A stretch of DNA of 64,000 nt from an uncultured Clostridia bacterium. GTDB taxonomy: Bacteria > Bacillota > Clostridia > Oscillospirales > Acutalibacteraceae. The translations under genes and the position numbers were made by a program. The notes under the pieces are model-generated. The model had not been told where the DNA came from. It ran no database searches and worked only from the letters and a program-made list of their open reading frames with translations. Position 1 is the stretch's first letter, and the number at the start of each line of letters is the position of its first letter. Of the stretch, positions 51,031 to 59,470 are shown piece by piece. The DNA lies in NCBI GenBank assembly GCA_944380765.1, contig CALWIO010000009.1, positions 1 through 64,000 on the forward strand, written 5' to 3'.

Positions 51031-52476
51031 TTACGCGCTCTTTTTCCATACCGAGGGAACAAGCAAAATGATAATCGGGTAAATTTCAAGGCGCCCTATC
51101 AGCATATCAAAGGAAAGAATAATTTTTGAAAAATCCGAAAGGGCGGAAAAGTTTTCAACAGGACCTACCATACCGAGTCCGGGGCCTACATTGTTTATAC
51201 AGGTTACAACCGCCGTCACCGTTGAGGTGATGTCCATATTGTCAAAGGACACCAGAAAGGCGGAAACAGCCACAATAAGCATGTAAATCATAAAATACAC
51301 GCAGGTGTTTGAAACGGTTTCCCTTTCAAGCACGGCTCCTTCAAGCTTAATACATTTAACGCTTTTGGGATTTATTGCCCGGCGCAGCTCCCGCACTCCC
51401 GCTTTTGCGAGCATTATGATTCTTCCTATTTTAAGTCCGCCGCCGGTAGAACCCGCGCAGGCGCCGACAAACATAAGCAGTACCAGAATAAACTGCGAAA
51501 GGGTAGGCCATTTGTTGAAATCGGCTGTTACAAAGCCGGTTGTTGTAATGGTTGAGGCCACCTGGAATCCCGACTGCCGCAGAGCTTCCCCGAAAGAGCC
51601 CAGAAGGGGATAAATATCAGCGGCTATAACAAGGGTTGAAACAGCCACAATTCCCAGATAAACCCACAGCTCCTCGCTTTTCAGCACCCGTTTAACCTGC
51701 TTGATAAGCAAAAGATAAAACAGGTTGAAGTTAATTCCGAAAAGAAGCATAAATACGGAAATTACAATTTCGGCGGGCAGATTATTATAGGCGGATATGC
51801 TGGCGTTCTTAACGGCGAAACCGCCGGTACCCGCAGTGGAAAAGGCGGCTGTAACGCTGTCAAACAGCGGTATTTTGCAAATAAGCAGCAGTATTATTTC
51901 AACTATGGTCAAAAATGTGTAAATAAGATAGAGTATTCTTGCCGTTACCATAGTTTTGGAAACTAACTTGCCGACAGTAGGGCCGGGCACCTCGGCGCGC
52001 AGAATGTGCATTGACTGGGTGCTTTTCTGCGGAAGAATGGCAAGAACAAAAACAATAACGCCCATACCGCCTATCCAGTGAGTAAAGGAACGCCAGAACA
52101 AAAGGCTCTTCGGCATAGCCTCTATATCGGTAAGAATGGAGGAACCGGTGGTTGTAAAGCCCGAAACGGTTTCAAACCACGCGTCAACAATAGAGGGAAT
52201 AGCGCCGGAAATAACAAAGGGCAGCGCACCGAAAAAGGACATAAGTATCCATGAGACGGCTACCGTCATGAAGCCTTCTCTTGCGTAAATGCGCTTAACC
52301 GAGATTTTCGGCAGAGTCATAATAATGCTCGTTATAAGCAGCAGCGCCATTGTAATGCCGTACACATACGAAAGATTCTCTCCGTAGTAAAAGGAAACGG
52401 CGGTCGGCAGAATCATAAGCACGGCTTCAACCCGTAAAAGCTGCCCGACAGAGCTGAATATCATTTTATAATTCAT
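51031..52476 (-). CDS. trkH: Potassium uptake protein TrkH/KtrB type
   Basis: A 481-residue K+-translocating membrane subunit with four M1-P-M2 repeats. Selectivity-filter glycines are seen in TVSGFTTTGSS, FSTAGTGGFAV, TITTTGFVTADF and INNVGPGLG. FWRSFTHWIGGMGVIVFVLAILP and GACAGSTGGGLKIGRI are family hallmarks. It lies 30 bases after trkA in the same direction. The length suits TrkH from Gram-positives; whether Na+ or H+ is coupled cannot be told. Confidence 0.95.
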   Translation of the reverse strand: MNYKMIFSSVGQLLRVEAVLMILPTAVSFYYGENLSYVYGITMALLLITSIIMTLPKISVKRIYAREGFMTVAVSWILMSFFGALPFVISGAIPSIVDAWFETVSGFTTTGSSILTDIEAMPKSLLFWRSFTHWIGGMGVIVFVLAILPQKSTQSMHILRAEVPGPTVGKLVSKTMVTARILYLIYTFLTIVEIILLLICKIPLFDSVTAAFSTAGTGGFAVKNASISAYNNLPAEIVISVFMLLFGINFNLFYLLLIKQVKRVLKSEELWVYLGIVAVSTLVIAADIYPLLGSFGEALRQSGFQVASTITTTGFVTADFNKWPTLSQFILVLLMFVGACAGSTGGGLKIGRIIMLAKAGVRELRRAINPKSVKCIKLEGAVLERETVSNTCVYFMIYMLIVAVSAFLVSFDNMDITSTVTAVVTCINNVGPGLGMVGPVENFSALSDFSKIILSFDMLIGRLEIYPIIILLVPSVWKKSA

Positions 52477-52506
52477 ATCATTCGCCTTTTAATTTTAACT
52501 GCTGTT

Positions 52507-53862
52507 TCAGTTAAAAATTTCGTTAATACTTCTGTATTGCTTGCTTTTTGAAACAACAATTACGCTGTCGCCGGCTTCAATACAGTCGTTGCCGTCGGGA
52601 AAAACGAGGCGGTTGCCTCTTATTATACTGGAAATTAAAGTATCGGATTTAAGGTCAAGGTCTTTTAAGGGAACTCCGGTTTGCGTAAAATCCGCGGTAA
52701 TGTTAAATTCCAGAGCCTCAACCTGACCGTCAACCAGCTTGTAAAGGGTCTGTACGCTGGATTCGCCCGAGTTTTCAAGCGCGCGCACATAGCCGATAAT
52801 GCGGTTGGCGGCGATTGCCTTTGAGGAAAAAGCGCTGTCCATACCAATGCTTTCAAGCACCTGGCTTGAAACACGGTTGACCTTCGCTACGGTTTTTCTG
52901 ATTCCCAGCGAGGAGGCGTACATGGCGGCAATAATGTTTTCCTCGTCAATGGTGGTAAGCGCCACAAAAGCGTCCTGCGTTTCAATTCCCTGTTCGTAAA
53001 GGGTGGCTCTGTCCGTTCCGTCACCTTTTACGATGTTGACATCGGGCAGCAGCGAGGAAAGACTCTGACAGCGCTGTTCGTCAGATTCAATAATCTTTAC
53101 ATTGTAGCCGCGTATTTCCGAAAGCTGCCGCGCCAAGTAGTAGCCCATTTTTCCGCCGCCGATAATCATAATGTTCTTTGTGCGGTGCTTGTAAATTCCC
53201 AGTTTTTTAAGGAATTTTACAAGGTCGCCGCGCTCCGCGGTAATGTGAATTTTATCGCCCGCCTTTAAAACAAAGTCGCCGCGGGGTATATATACTTCGC
53301 TTTTGCGCTGAACCGCGCAGATAAGTATTTTGGTTTTAAAGCGGTCAAAAATATCGTTGACGGCAATATCGCACAAAGGGTTGTCCTGCTCTATTTTGAT
53401 TTCCGCCAAATCAACATTACCGCGCGAAAAGCTGTCAATATTTATCGCATTGGGGAAGCGCAGTACCTTGGCGATTTCATTTGCGGCGTCATATTCCGGG
53501 TTAACCACAAGGCTCAGCCCCAGTTCTTCTTTGAAAAAACGAAGCTGTTTTAAGTATTCGGGGTTTCTTACCCTTGCTATGGTGTGGTGAGCGCCGAGCC
53601 TTTTCGCCACAAGGCATGAGAGTATGTTAAGCTCGTCGGAAGAGGTTACGGCAATAAACAGCCTCGCGTTTGCGACACCGGCTTCAAGCTGCACATCATA
53701 GCATGCGCCGTTGCCCGAAATTCCCGTTACATCAAAGGAATTGACCATTTGCTCAACCAGTTTGGCGTTGCGGTCAATTACCACAACATCATGTCCTTCA
53801 TTTGACAAATGCTCAACAAGTGTCGCGCCGACCTTACCGTCGCCGACTATAACAATGTTCAT
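52507..53862 (-). CDS. trkA: Trk system regulatory subunit TrkA
   Basis: A 451-residue cytoplasmic gating protein with two RCK units. NIVIVGDGKVGATLVEHLSNEGHDVVVIDRN and MIIGGGKMGYYLARQLSEIRGYNVKIIESD are the two Rossmann nucleotide sites, and each is followed by a TrkA-C domain (about 140-220 and 370-451). It regulates TrkH by binding NAD(H)/ATP or cyclic di-AMP. ATG 53862 is 8 bases from SD cggag; the ATG at 53868 is too close. A TATAAT lies about 20 bases upstream, but the -35 is unclear. Confidence 0.95.
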   Translation of the reverse strand: MNIVIVGDGKVGATLVEHLSNEGHDVVVIDRNAKLVEQMVNSFDVTGISGNGACYDVQLEAGVANARLFIAVTSSDELNILSCLVAKRLGAHHTIARVRNPEYLKQLRFFKEELGLSLVVNPEYDAANEIAKVLRFPNAINIDSFSRGNVDLAEIKIEQDNPLCDIAVNDIFDRFKTKILICAVQRKSEVYIPRGDFVLKAGDKIHITAERGDLVKFLKKLGIYKHRTKNIMIIGGGKMGYYLARQLSEIRGYNVKIIESDEQRCQSLSSLLPDVNIVKGDGTDRATLYEQGIETQDAFVALTTIDEENIIAAMYASSLGIRKTVAKVNRVSSQVLESIGMDSAFSSKAIAANRIIGYVRALENSGESSVQTLYKLVDGQVEALEFNITADFTQTGVPLKDLDLKSDTLISSIIRGNRLVFPDGNDCIEAGDSVIVVSKSKQYRSINEIFN

Positions 53863-53949
53863 TTTCATTTCTCCGTTTTCAGTAAATTATACCGCTTACA
53901 TACTAACACATTATATGCCTTTTTACAAACATTTTATATTATGCGTTTG

Positions 53950-53978
53950 TTGACGGCGGTTTTGAAATGTGGTATATT
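53950..53978 (+). promoter_or_regulatory. Promoter of the rubredoxin gene
   Basis: TTGACG (53950-53955), 17-base spacer, TATATT (53973-53978). A GC-rich hairpin gcggcg/cgccgc (about 53997-54019) lies in the leader. Confidence 0.7.
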
Positions 53979-54084
53979 TAATAAGCTGTATGCCGGCGGC
54001 GTTCGCTGAATATCGCCGCGGGTTTTATGTATAATAGTTATAAACCTGAATGTTTATAAAAAAGTCGAAAGGAGGCGTCAACAG

Positions 54085-54240
54085 ATGAAATATGTATGCG
54101 ATGCTTGCGGCTGGGTATATGACGAGGCCGAGGGTTATCCCGAGGGAGGAATCGCTCCCGGCACAAAGTTCGAGGACCTGCCCGAAGATTTTGCCTGCCC
54201 TCTCTGCGGAGTAGGCAAGGATATGTTCTCGGCTGAATAA
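54085..54240 (+). CDS. Rubredoxin
   Basis: A 51-residue electron carrier with one iron bound by four cysteines: CDACG at 5-9 and CPLCG at 38-42. The fold-defining stretch [27 protein letters not shown] lies between. It probably serves oxygen or superoxide defence (rubrerythrin, desulfoferrodoxin) in an anaerobe; no partner gene is adjacent. SD aaaggagg lies 7 bases before the ATG. Monocistronic, between its own promoter and a strong terminator. Confidence 0.97.
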   Translation: MKYVCDACGWVYDEAEGYPEGGIAPGTKFEDLPEDFACPLCGVGKDMFSAE

Positions 54241-54261
54241 CAGCGGGTGAACAAACAGGAT

Positions 54262-54302
54262 AAAAATCTGCCCCTGCCGAAAAAGGCAAGGGCAGATTTT
54301 TC
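54262..54302. terminator. Bidirectional terminator, rubredoxin / V-ATPase operon
   Basis: aaaatctgccc-c-tgcc pairs with ggca-a-gggcagatttt around gaaaaa, with T and A runs on the two flanks. Confidence 0.93.
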
Positions 54303-54921
54303 ATTGTTCGTTTTCTCTTTCTTTTCTTGACTTTATAACTTTCAGCCTTGTAAAATCCTCGCGCTCTTTTTCGTCAAGGGATTCGCTTATAAACTTAATC
54401 GTTTCCTTAAAGCGCGGAATCATAATGTTGTTAAGAGCGTTGGCCCTTTTTCTCGTCTTTTTAACGGCGTCAGCGAGCCTGTAAACGCCTGACTCAATCT
54501 CGGCAAGACGGGCGGTTTTCATTTTTGCTTCGTTAAAATGAATATACGCCCTGTCAAGGTATTCGTTGGTGGCTGTAAGCCCGAAATAGGGAGCCGGCAC
54601 GCTTTCGTCAATAGTTATAATCGGGATTTCAACGCCCATTACGCTTTTAAAGTCAATTTTAAGACTTTCCTCAACGGGTACGGTTCTCGCAAAGCTGCCG
54701 CATACGCCGAGGGTGGTGTTCGCAAGGCGCAGACAGCGGTAAGCCTCACGGTAACACTCGTTAATCTCGCTGCGGATATTTTTGGCTTCGTCCACCGACT
54801 GCATCATTTCACGCACAAGAATATTCTTTTTTCTGTCCATAAGCTCGTAACCCAGTACGGCAAGTTCAAGGGATTTCTGCGTTGCCATAAGGTTGCTTTT
54901 AGTCGGGAAAACATTCGCCAA
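54301..54921 (-). CDS. ntpD: V/A-type ATP synthase subunit D
   Basis: A 206-residue central-stalk subunit, a long helical hairpin that rotates inside the A3B3 head. NVFPTKSNLMATQKSLELAVLGYELMDRKKNILVREMM is the family opening, and AVKKTRKRANALNNIMIPRFKETIKFI is the C-terminal helix. The start is TTG 54921 with an SD-like aggcagg. Last gene of the operon, ending at the shared terminator. Confidence 0.95.
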   Translation of the reverse strand: MANVFPTKSNLMATQKSLELAVLGYELMDRKKNILVREMMQSVDEAKNIRSEINECYREAYRCLRLANTTLGVCGSFARTVPVEESLKIDFKSVMGVEIPIITIDESVPAPYFGLTATNEYLDRAYIHFNEAKMKTARLAEIESGVYRLADAVKKTRKRANALNNIMIPRFKETIKFISESLDEKEREDFTRLKVIKSRKERENEQ

Positions 54922-54957
54922 AACATATCGCCTGCCTTTCTCAGCAAAATTTTGTTA

Positions 54958-56325
54958 TCAGTTTTTGTAGTATTTGTCAAGAATCGCATCGTCAACACGG
55001 TCAAGCTCCGAACGGGGAAGCATGGAAAGCAGTTCCCAGCCCAAATCGAGCGTCTGCGTGATGGTGCGGTTTTCGTAAAAGTCCTGATTTATGAATTTGC
55101 TTTCAAATTTCTTGCCGAAGTCAAGAAGCAGCTTGTCAGAGGGCGAGAGTTCGTCTTCGCCTATTACCGAGGCGAGCGCTTTCGCGTCCTGAACCTTGGC
55201 GTAAGTCGCCAGAAGCTGGTTGGCAAGGGGCTGATGGTCTTCGCGGGTGTAGCCCTCGCCGATACCGTCCTTCATAAGACGGGAGAGCGATTCAAGCACG
55301 CCTACCGGAGGATAAACGCCGGCAGAGTCAAGACCTCTTGAAAGCACTATTTGACCTTCGGTGATGTAACCGGTAAGGTCGGGAACGGGGTGCGTAATAT
55401 CGTCGTTGGGCATTGTCAGAATGGGAATCTGCGTAACAGAGCCTTTTTTACCCTTAATCATTCCCGCGCGTTCATAAAGAGCGGCAAGGTCTGAGTAAAG
55501 GTATCCGGGGAAGCCTTTTCTTGAAGGAATTTCGCCTCTTGACGAGCTGTATTCACGCACAGCCTCAGCGTAGGAGGTCATATCCGTCATAACCACAAGA
55601 ACATGCTTTCCGAGGTCAAAGGCGAGGTATTCAGCCGCCGTAAGAGCGCATTTGGGAGTCATAATTCTTTCAATAATCGGGTCGTTTGCAAGGTTTAAGA
55701 ACATAACAACCCTGTTCATAACATTGGCCGCCGTAAACGAGGAGCGGAAGTACTGCGCCACATCGTTTTTTACGCCCATAGCCGCGAAAACTATCGCGAA
55801 ATCCTCGCTGTCGGCAAGGGTGGACTGCCGCACAATCTGTACGGCAAGCTCGTTGTGCTTCATACCGGAGCCGGAGAAAATCGGCAGCTTCTGACCTCTG
55901 ATAAGGGTTGCCAGAGCGTCTATTGACGAAATACCCGTCTGAATAAAGTTACGGGGATATTCTCTTGAAACGGGATTGATGGGCGAGCCGTTTACATCCC
56001 GGCGGACGGTCGGAAAAACCTCGCCCAGCGAGTCGGCGGGCCTGCCCAGTCCGTCAAATACTCTTCCGAGAATTTCGGGCGAAAGCGAAAGCTTCATACC
56101 CTCTCCCAAAAGAGAGGTCTTAACATTGTCCATCGCAATTCCTCTCGTACCCTCGAACACCTGAAGAGTAACGCGGTTACCCTCAATTTTTACAACTCTG
56201 CCGGTTCTCGTGGTGCCGTCGTCAAGGTGCAGCACCGCCATTTCCTCGTACGAGGGATTCTCAACGCCGTCGATAACGGCAAGAGAACCGTTGATTTGAG
56301 AAAGCTTTAAATGTTGAATTATCAT
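54958..56325 (-). CDS. ntpB: V/A-type ATP synthase subunit B
   Basis: A 455-residue regulatory, non-catalytic head subunit alternating with A. It lacks a full P-loop: [17 protein letters not shown] replaces GxxGxGKT. It keeps the [31 protein letters not shown] arginine-finger region and [19 protein letters not shown] ggtgag. It starts 14 bases after subunit A. Confidence 0.97.
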   Translation of the reverse strand: MIIQHLKLSQINGSLAVIDGVENPSYEEMAVLHLDDGTTRTGRVVKIEGNRVTLQVFEGTRGIAMDNVKTSLLGEGMKLSLSPEILGRVFDGLGRPADSLGEVFPTVRRDVNGSPINPVSREYPRNFIQTGISSIDALATLIRGQKLPIFSGSGMKHNELAVQIVRQSTLADSEDFAIVFAAMGVKNDVAQYFRSSFTAANVMNRVVMFLNLANDPIIERIMTPKCALTAAEYLAFDLGKHVLVVMTDMTSYAEAVREYSSSRGEIPSRKGFPGYLYSDLAALYERAGMIKGKKGSVTQIPILTMPNDDITHPVPDLTGYITEGQIVLSRGLDSAGVYPPVGVLESLSRLMKDGIGEGYTREDHQPLANQLLATYAKVQDAKALASVIGEDELSPSDKLLLDFGKKFESKFINQDFYENRTITQTLDLGWELLSMLPRSELDRVDDAILDKYYKN

Positions 56326-56339
56326 ATTCTCTCACCGCC

Positions 56340-58094
56340 TTAATGAAGTATTGCGTTTACGCCGTCGTCGATTTCCTTTTTAAGCCGGTCAAACATTTCG
56401 GGACTGTCGTTGGGAATGTTGTATTTCATCTTTACCAGCTTGTCAAAAATGCCTGTCGCGGTCAGCTTTGAAATGGGAATCTGACGGACTATGACCTCCT
56501 GACACCTGTGGTAAAAATAAAGTATAATCTCCATCATTTTAAACTGCTTTTCAATGGGCACAAAGGTGTCGTCCTTGTGAAAAGCGTTCTGCTGCAAAAA
56601 TCCTACTCTTATAACACGGGCAATCTCAATAATCAGCTTCTGGTCGTCGGGAAGAACATCAGAGCCTATCAGCTTTACTATTTCCATAAGATTGCTCTCT
56701 TCCGCAAGCAGGGCGCAGAGCTCTTCGCGGTATTTTATAAAGTTCTTGTCAACATTGTCCCTGTACCAGTCGGCAAGGTCGCCCAGATACTCGCTGTAAG
56801 AGTTGTTCCAGTTTATGGCGGGATAATGCCTTGCGTAGGCAAGACTCTTGTCAAGCGCCCAGAAACAGCGGGTAAAGCGCTTTGTGTTCTGCGTAACCGG
56901 CTCTGAAAAGTCCGAGCCCTGCGGAGAAACCGCGCCTATAAGCGTAACCGAACCCTCGCTGCCGTTGAGGTTTTCAAAATAACCCGAACGCTCGTAAAAT
57001 TCGGAAAGCCTTGAAGGCAGATAAGCGGGGAAGCCCTCGTCGGCGGGCATCTCTTCAAGACGGCCGGAAATCTCACGCAGAGCTTCCGCCCAGCGGGAGG
57101 TCGAGTCCGCCATAAGCGCCGTGTGATAACCCATGTCGCGATAATACTCCGCAAGGGTTATGCCTGTGTAAATGGAGGCTTCACGGGCGGCAACGGGCAT
57201 GTTTGAGGTGTTGGCAATCAGTACCGTTCTGTCAAGCAGGGGATTGCCCGATTTGGGGTCAACTATTTCCGAAAACTCGGTTAAAACCTGAGTCATTTCG
57301 TTTCCGCGCTCGCCGCAGCCGACATAAATAATAATATCTGCGTCGCACCATTTTGCAAGCTGGTGCTGAGTCATAGTCTTTCCTGTTCCGAATCCTCCGG
57401 GAATAGCGGCAGCTCCGCCCTTGGCTACGGGAAATACGGTATCAATAATTCTCTGACCGGTAATCAGCGGCTTGTCAGAGGGGATTCTCTTCGCCACCGG
57501 ACGGGGATTCCTGATAGGCCACCTTTGCATAAGGGTAAGGGGGTGAACCTTTCCCTTTTCGTCGGTAACCTCGGCTATCGTGTCCTCAACGGTGTATTCG
57601 CCGTCGGAAGCGCATTTTGTAACCGTTCCCGAAATTCCCGCAGGCACCATAGCTTTGTGAGTGATAGCAGCCGTTTCGGGACACTCGGCGAAAATATATC
57701 CGGGCGAAACCGTGTCGCCCGCGCTCACCTTAACGGTAACATTCCATTTTTTGTCCTTTGAAACAGCGGGAACATCAATGCCCCTGCCGATAAACGGGCC
57801 TGAAACAGCCTCAATATCGCGGAGCGGACGCTCAATTCCGTCAAAAATATTCGTAAGCAGTCCCGGCCCCAGAGTAACGCACATGGGCGAGCCTGTTGAA
57901 AATACCGGCTCACCGGGACGCAGACCGCCTGTTTCCTCGTAAACCTGAATGGTGGTGGCTTCGTCGGTAATGCCGATAACCTCGCCTACAAGACGGCTTT
58001 CGCCCACATAGACCATTTCCATCATTTCAAGCGAGGTTCTGCCTTTAACGGTAACAACGGGGCCGTTAATGCCGTATATTCTGTTTTCGTGCAT
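56340..58094 (-). CDS. ntpA: V/A-type ATP synthase catalytic subunit A
   Basis: The 584-residue catalytic subunit binding ATP. P-loop AIPGGFGTGKTMTQHQLAKW (about residues 228-247), DSTSRWAEALREISGRLEEMPADEGFPAYLPSRLSEFYERSG, and the non-homologous insertion of A subunits (about 110-190; PLTLMQRWPIRNPRPV follows it). SD aaaggagg. Its length and motifs are normal. It couples ATP to ion movement; in an anaerobic fermenter it may run as a pump or as a synthase. Confidence 0.98.
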   Translation of the reverse strand: MHENRIYGINGPVVTVKGRTSLEMMEMVYVGESRLVGEVIGITDEATTIQVYEETGGLRPGEPVFSTGSPMCVTLGPGLLTNIFDGIERPLRDIEAVSGPFIGRGIDVPAVSKDKKWNVTVKVSAGDTVSPGYIFAECPETAAITHKAMVPAGISGTVTKCASDGEYTVEDTIAEVTDEKGKVHPLTLMQRWPIRNPRPVAKRIPSDKPLITGQRIIDTVFPVAKGGAAAIPGGFGTGKTMTQHQLAKWCDADIIIYVGCGERGNEMTQVLTEFSEIVDPKSGNPLLDRTVLIANTSNMPVAAREASIYTGITLAEYYRDMGYHTALMADSTSRWAEALREISGRLEEMPADEGFPAYLPSRLSEFYERSGYFENLNGSEGSVTLIGAVSPQGSDFSEPVTQNTKRFTRCFWALDKSLAYARHYPAINWNNSYSEYLGDLADWYRDNVDKNFIKYREELCALLAEESNLMEIVKLIGSDVLPDDQKLIIEIARVIRVGFLQQNAFHKDDTFVPIEKQFKMMEIILYFYHRCQEVIVRQIPISKLTATGIFDKLVKMKYNIPNDSPEMFDRLKKEIDDGVNAILH

Positions 58095-58109
58095 AGTAAA
58101 GCCCCTCCT

Positions 58110-58688
58110 TTATATTACTTTTAAATCGGCTTTTTGAGCAAAATGCGATTTGCACAGCGAAAGTCTTGAATCAAGCGTGTCGTCAGCCATAACAAGACCG
58201 GCGGCGTCAACAGCTTTAATGCCGCCTAAAATTATATCGTCGCTTTCCTTGACTTTTACGCCTGCCGCTTTTTCAAGCTTTTCGGCAAGGGGCATATCCC
58301 CGGCGCGCAGAAAAACAACCGCGCCCTCGCCCAGCGCCTCTTTTGCGCTGCTTGCCGATTTTGTGAGAAAGTCAAAGTATTCGCCGCTTTTTGTAAATTC
58401 GTCGAGTTTAGTTTTTACCTCGTTTAAAACCTTTGCCGTAATGCTTTCACGCAAGTCTGTAAGCGCTTTGCGCTTTTCGGCTTCGTATTCCGAAATTTTG
58501 CGGTTAACCGAGGTCATAAGCCGGTCGGTTTCGTATTTAATGTAAGCGTTGTTGTCCTTTTCCGCTTTTTTTCTGTATGCCGAAATATCGGCGTCCTTAA
58601 AATCGTTGGCCTTTTTTTCAAGCTCGCGGCATCTTTCGTCAGCGTAGTCTGTAACGGTTTTAAGAAAGGTTGTAAGGCGCTTTGACAT
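58110..58688 (-). CDS. ntpE: V/A-type ATP synthase subunit E
   Basis: A 192-residue peripheral-stalk subunit. The N-terminal half (about 10-95) is a charged coiled coil (RCRELEKKANDFKDADISAYRKKAEKDNN), and the C-terminal half is a small globular domain (VKESDDIILGGIKAVDAAGLVMADDTLDSRL) as in other E subunits. SD aaggagg. Pairs with the short subunit H/G encoded at the operon head. Confidence 0.9.
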   Translation of the reverse strand: MSKRLTTFLKTVTDYADERCRELEKKANDFKDADISAYRKKAEKDNNAYIKYETDRLMTSVNRKISEYEAEKRKALTDLRESITAKVLNEVKTKLDEFTKSGEYFDFLTKSASSAKEALGEGAVVFLRAGDMPLAEKLEKAAGVKVKESDDIILGGIKAVDAAGLVMADDTLDSRLSLCKSHFAQKADLKVI

Positions 58689-58700
58689 TTTCTCGCCTCC

Positions 58701-59003
58701 TTATATTTTAATGCCTATCGCGTTGCGTATATAGTCCGAAACGGCGTCCGCGGGATTGTGGTCGGGGTTGGAATCGGGAATTTCAACAATAAGGGGAGTG
58801 TTCAGCTTTTTCATCTCAATAAGCTGTTCGCCGAACATTTCGGCAACCGAGTGAGTAATAAGCAGAATACCTATTTTGCCGCTTTTGGCGTTTTCATATT
58901 CCGAAAAGGCTTTTTCGGCTGTTTTAACAAGCCTGCCTTCAATTCCCGCCAGACGCATACCCATCATCGCGTCCGCGTCATCGGTCAGTAAAAAGAATTT
59001 CAT
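58701..59003 (-). CDS. ntpF: V/A-type ATP synthase subunit F
   Basis: A 100-residue regulatory subunit of the central stalk. FFLLTDDADAMMGMRLAGIEGRLVKT and IGILLITHSVAEMFGEQL, then TPLIVEIPDS, match the CheY-like F fold. It starts 2 bases after the subunit K stop. Confidence 0.93.
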   Translation of the reverse strand: MKFFLLTDDADAMMGMRLAGIEGRLVKTAEKAFSEYENAKSGKIGILLITHSVAEMFGEQLIEMKKLNTPLIVEIPDSNPDHNPADAVSDYIRNAIGIKI

Positions 59004-59005
59004 TT

Positions 59006-59470
59006 TTACACCTTTTGAAGAATAAGGATTGAAATAACAACGCCGTAAAGGGCGATTGACTCGCCGAGGGCAACGAAGATGATTGATTTACCGAATGACT
59101 TGGGGTCCTCGGCGGTAGCGGCAATAGCCGCGGGAGCGCCTGCGGCAACGGCAATACCGCCGCCTATGCCGGCAAGACCGGTAACAAGACCTGCGGCGAG
59201 AAGTCCCATACCCTTTGAAGAGCCGGAGTCAGCCGCAACGGTTTCTTCTGTCTGGGTTTCGGCGGTTTGAGCCGCGTCATCGCCGTCAGCGGCGAAAACC
59301 GAAACGGACATAACCGAAATAAGAGCGATAAGAGCCGCGAAAACCATAAGGTTCATTCTGACGGACTTCTTGATTGATTTGCCCTGCGAACGGGATTTAA
59401 TGACCGAGAACGCCGTGTAAATAAGCGCTACGGGAGCAAGAACTAAAAGAATGAATAAAACTGCTGTCAT
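59006..59470 (-). CDS. ntpK: V/A-type ATP synthase rotor subunit K with N-terminal extension
   Basis: A 154-residue c-ring subunit. The C-terminal 75 residues are a normal c hairpin (GLLAAGLVTGLAGIGGGIAVAAGAPAA and SIIFVALGESIALYGVVISILIL) with the ion-binding Glu in LGESIALYG. In front is an extra region: one helix (about 3-22), a basic loop, a signal-peptide-like helix ending SVSVFAADG, and an Ala/Thr/Glu/Gln linker (about 62-83). It may be cleaved after AFA-like VFA, or retained. I see no helix-1 glutamine typical of Na+ rings, which leans towards H+. It overlaps subunit I by 4 bases. Confidence 0.9.
   Translation of the reverse strand: MTAVLFILLVLAPVALIYTAFSVIKSRSQGKSIKKSVRMNLMVFAALIALISVMSVSVFAADGDDAAQTAETQTEETVAADSGSSKGMGLLAAGLVTGLAGIGGGIAVAAGAPAAIAATAEDPKSFGKSIIFVALGESIALYGVVISILILQKV

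Noticed and set aside
54538..55341. 267-residue plus-strand frame across ntpD and ntpB
   Set aside because: It spans two clear genes on the other strand and reads as shadow sequence.
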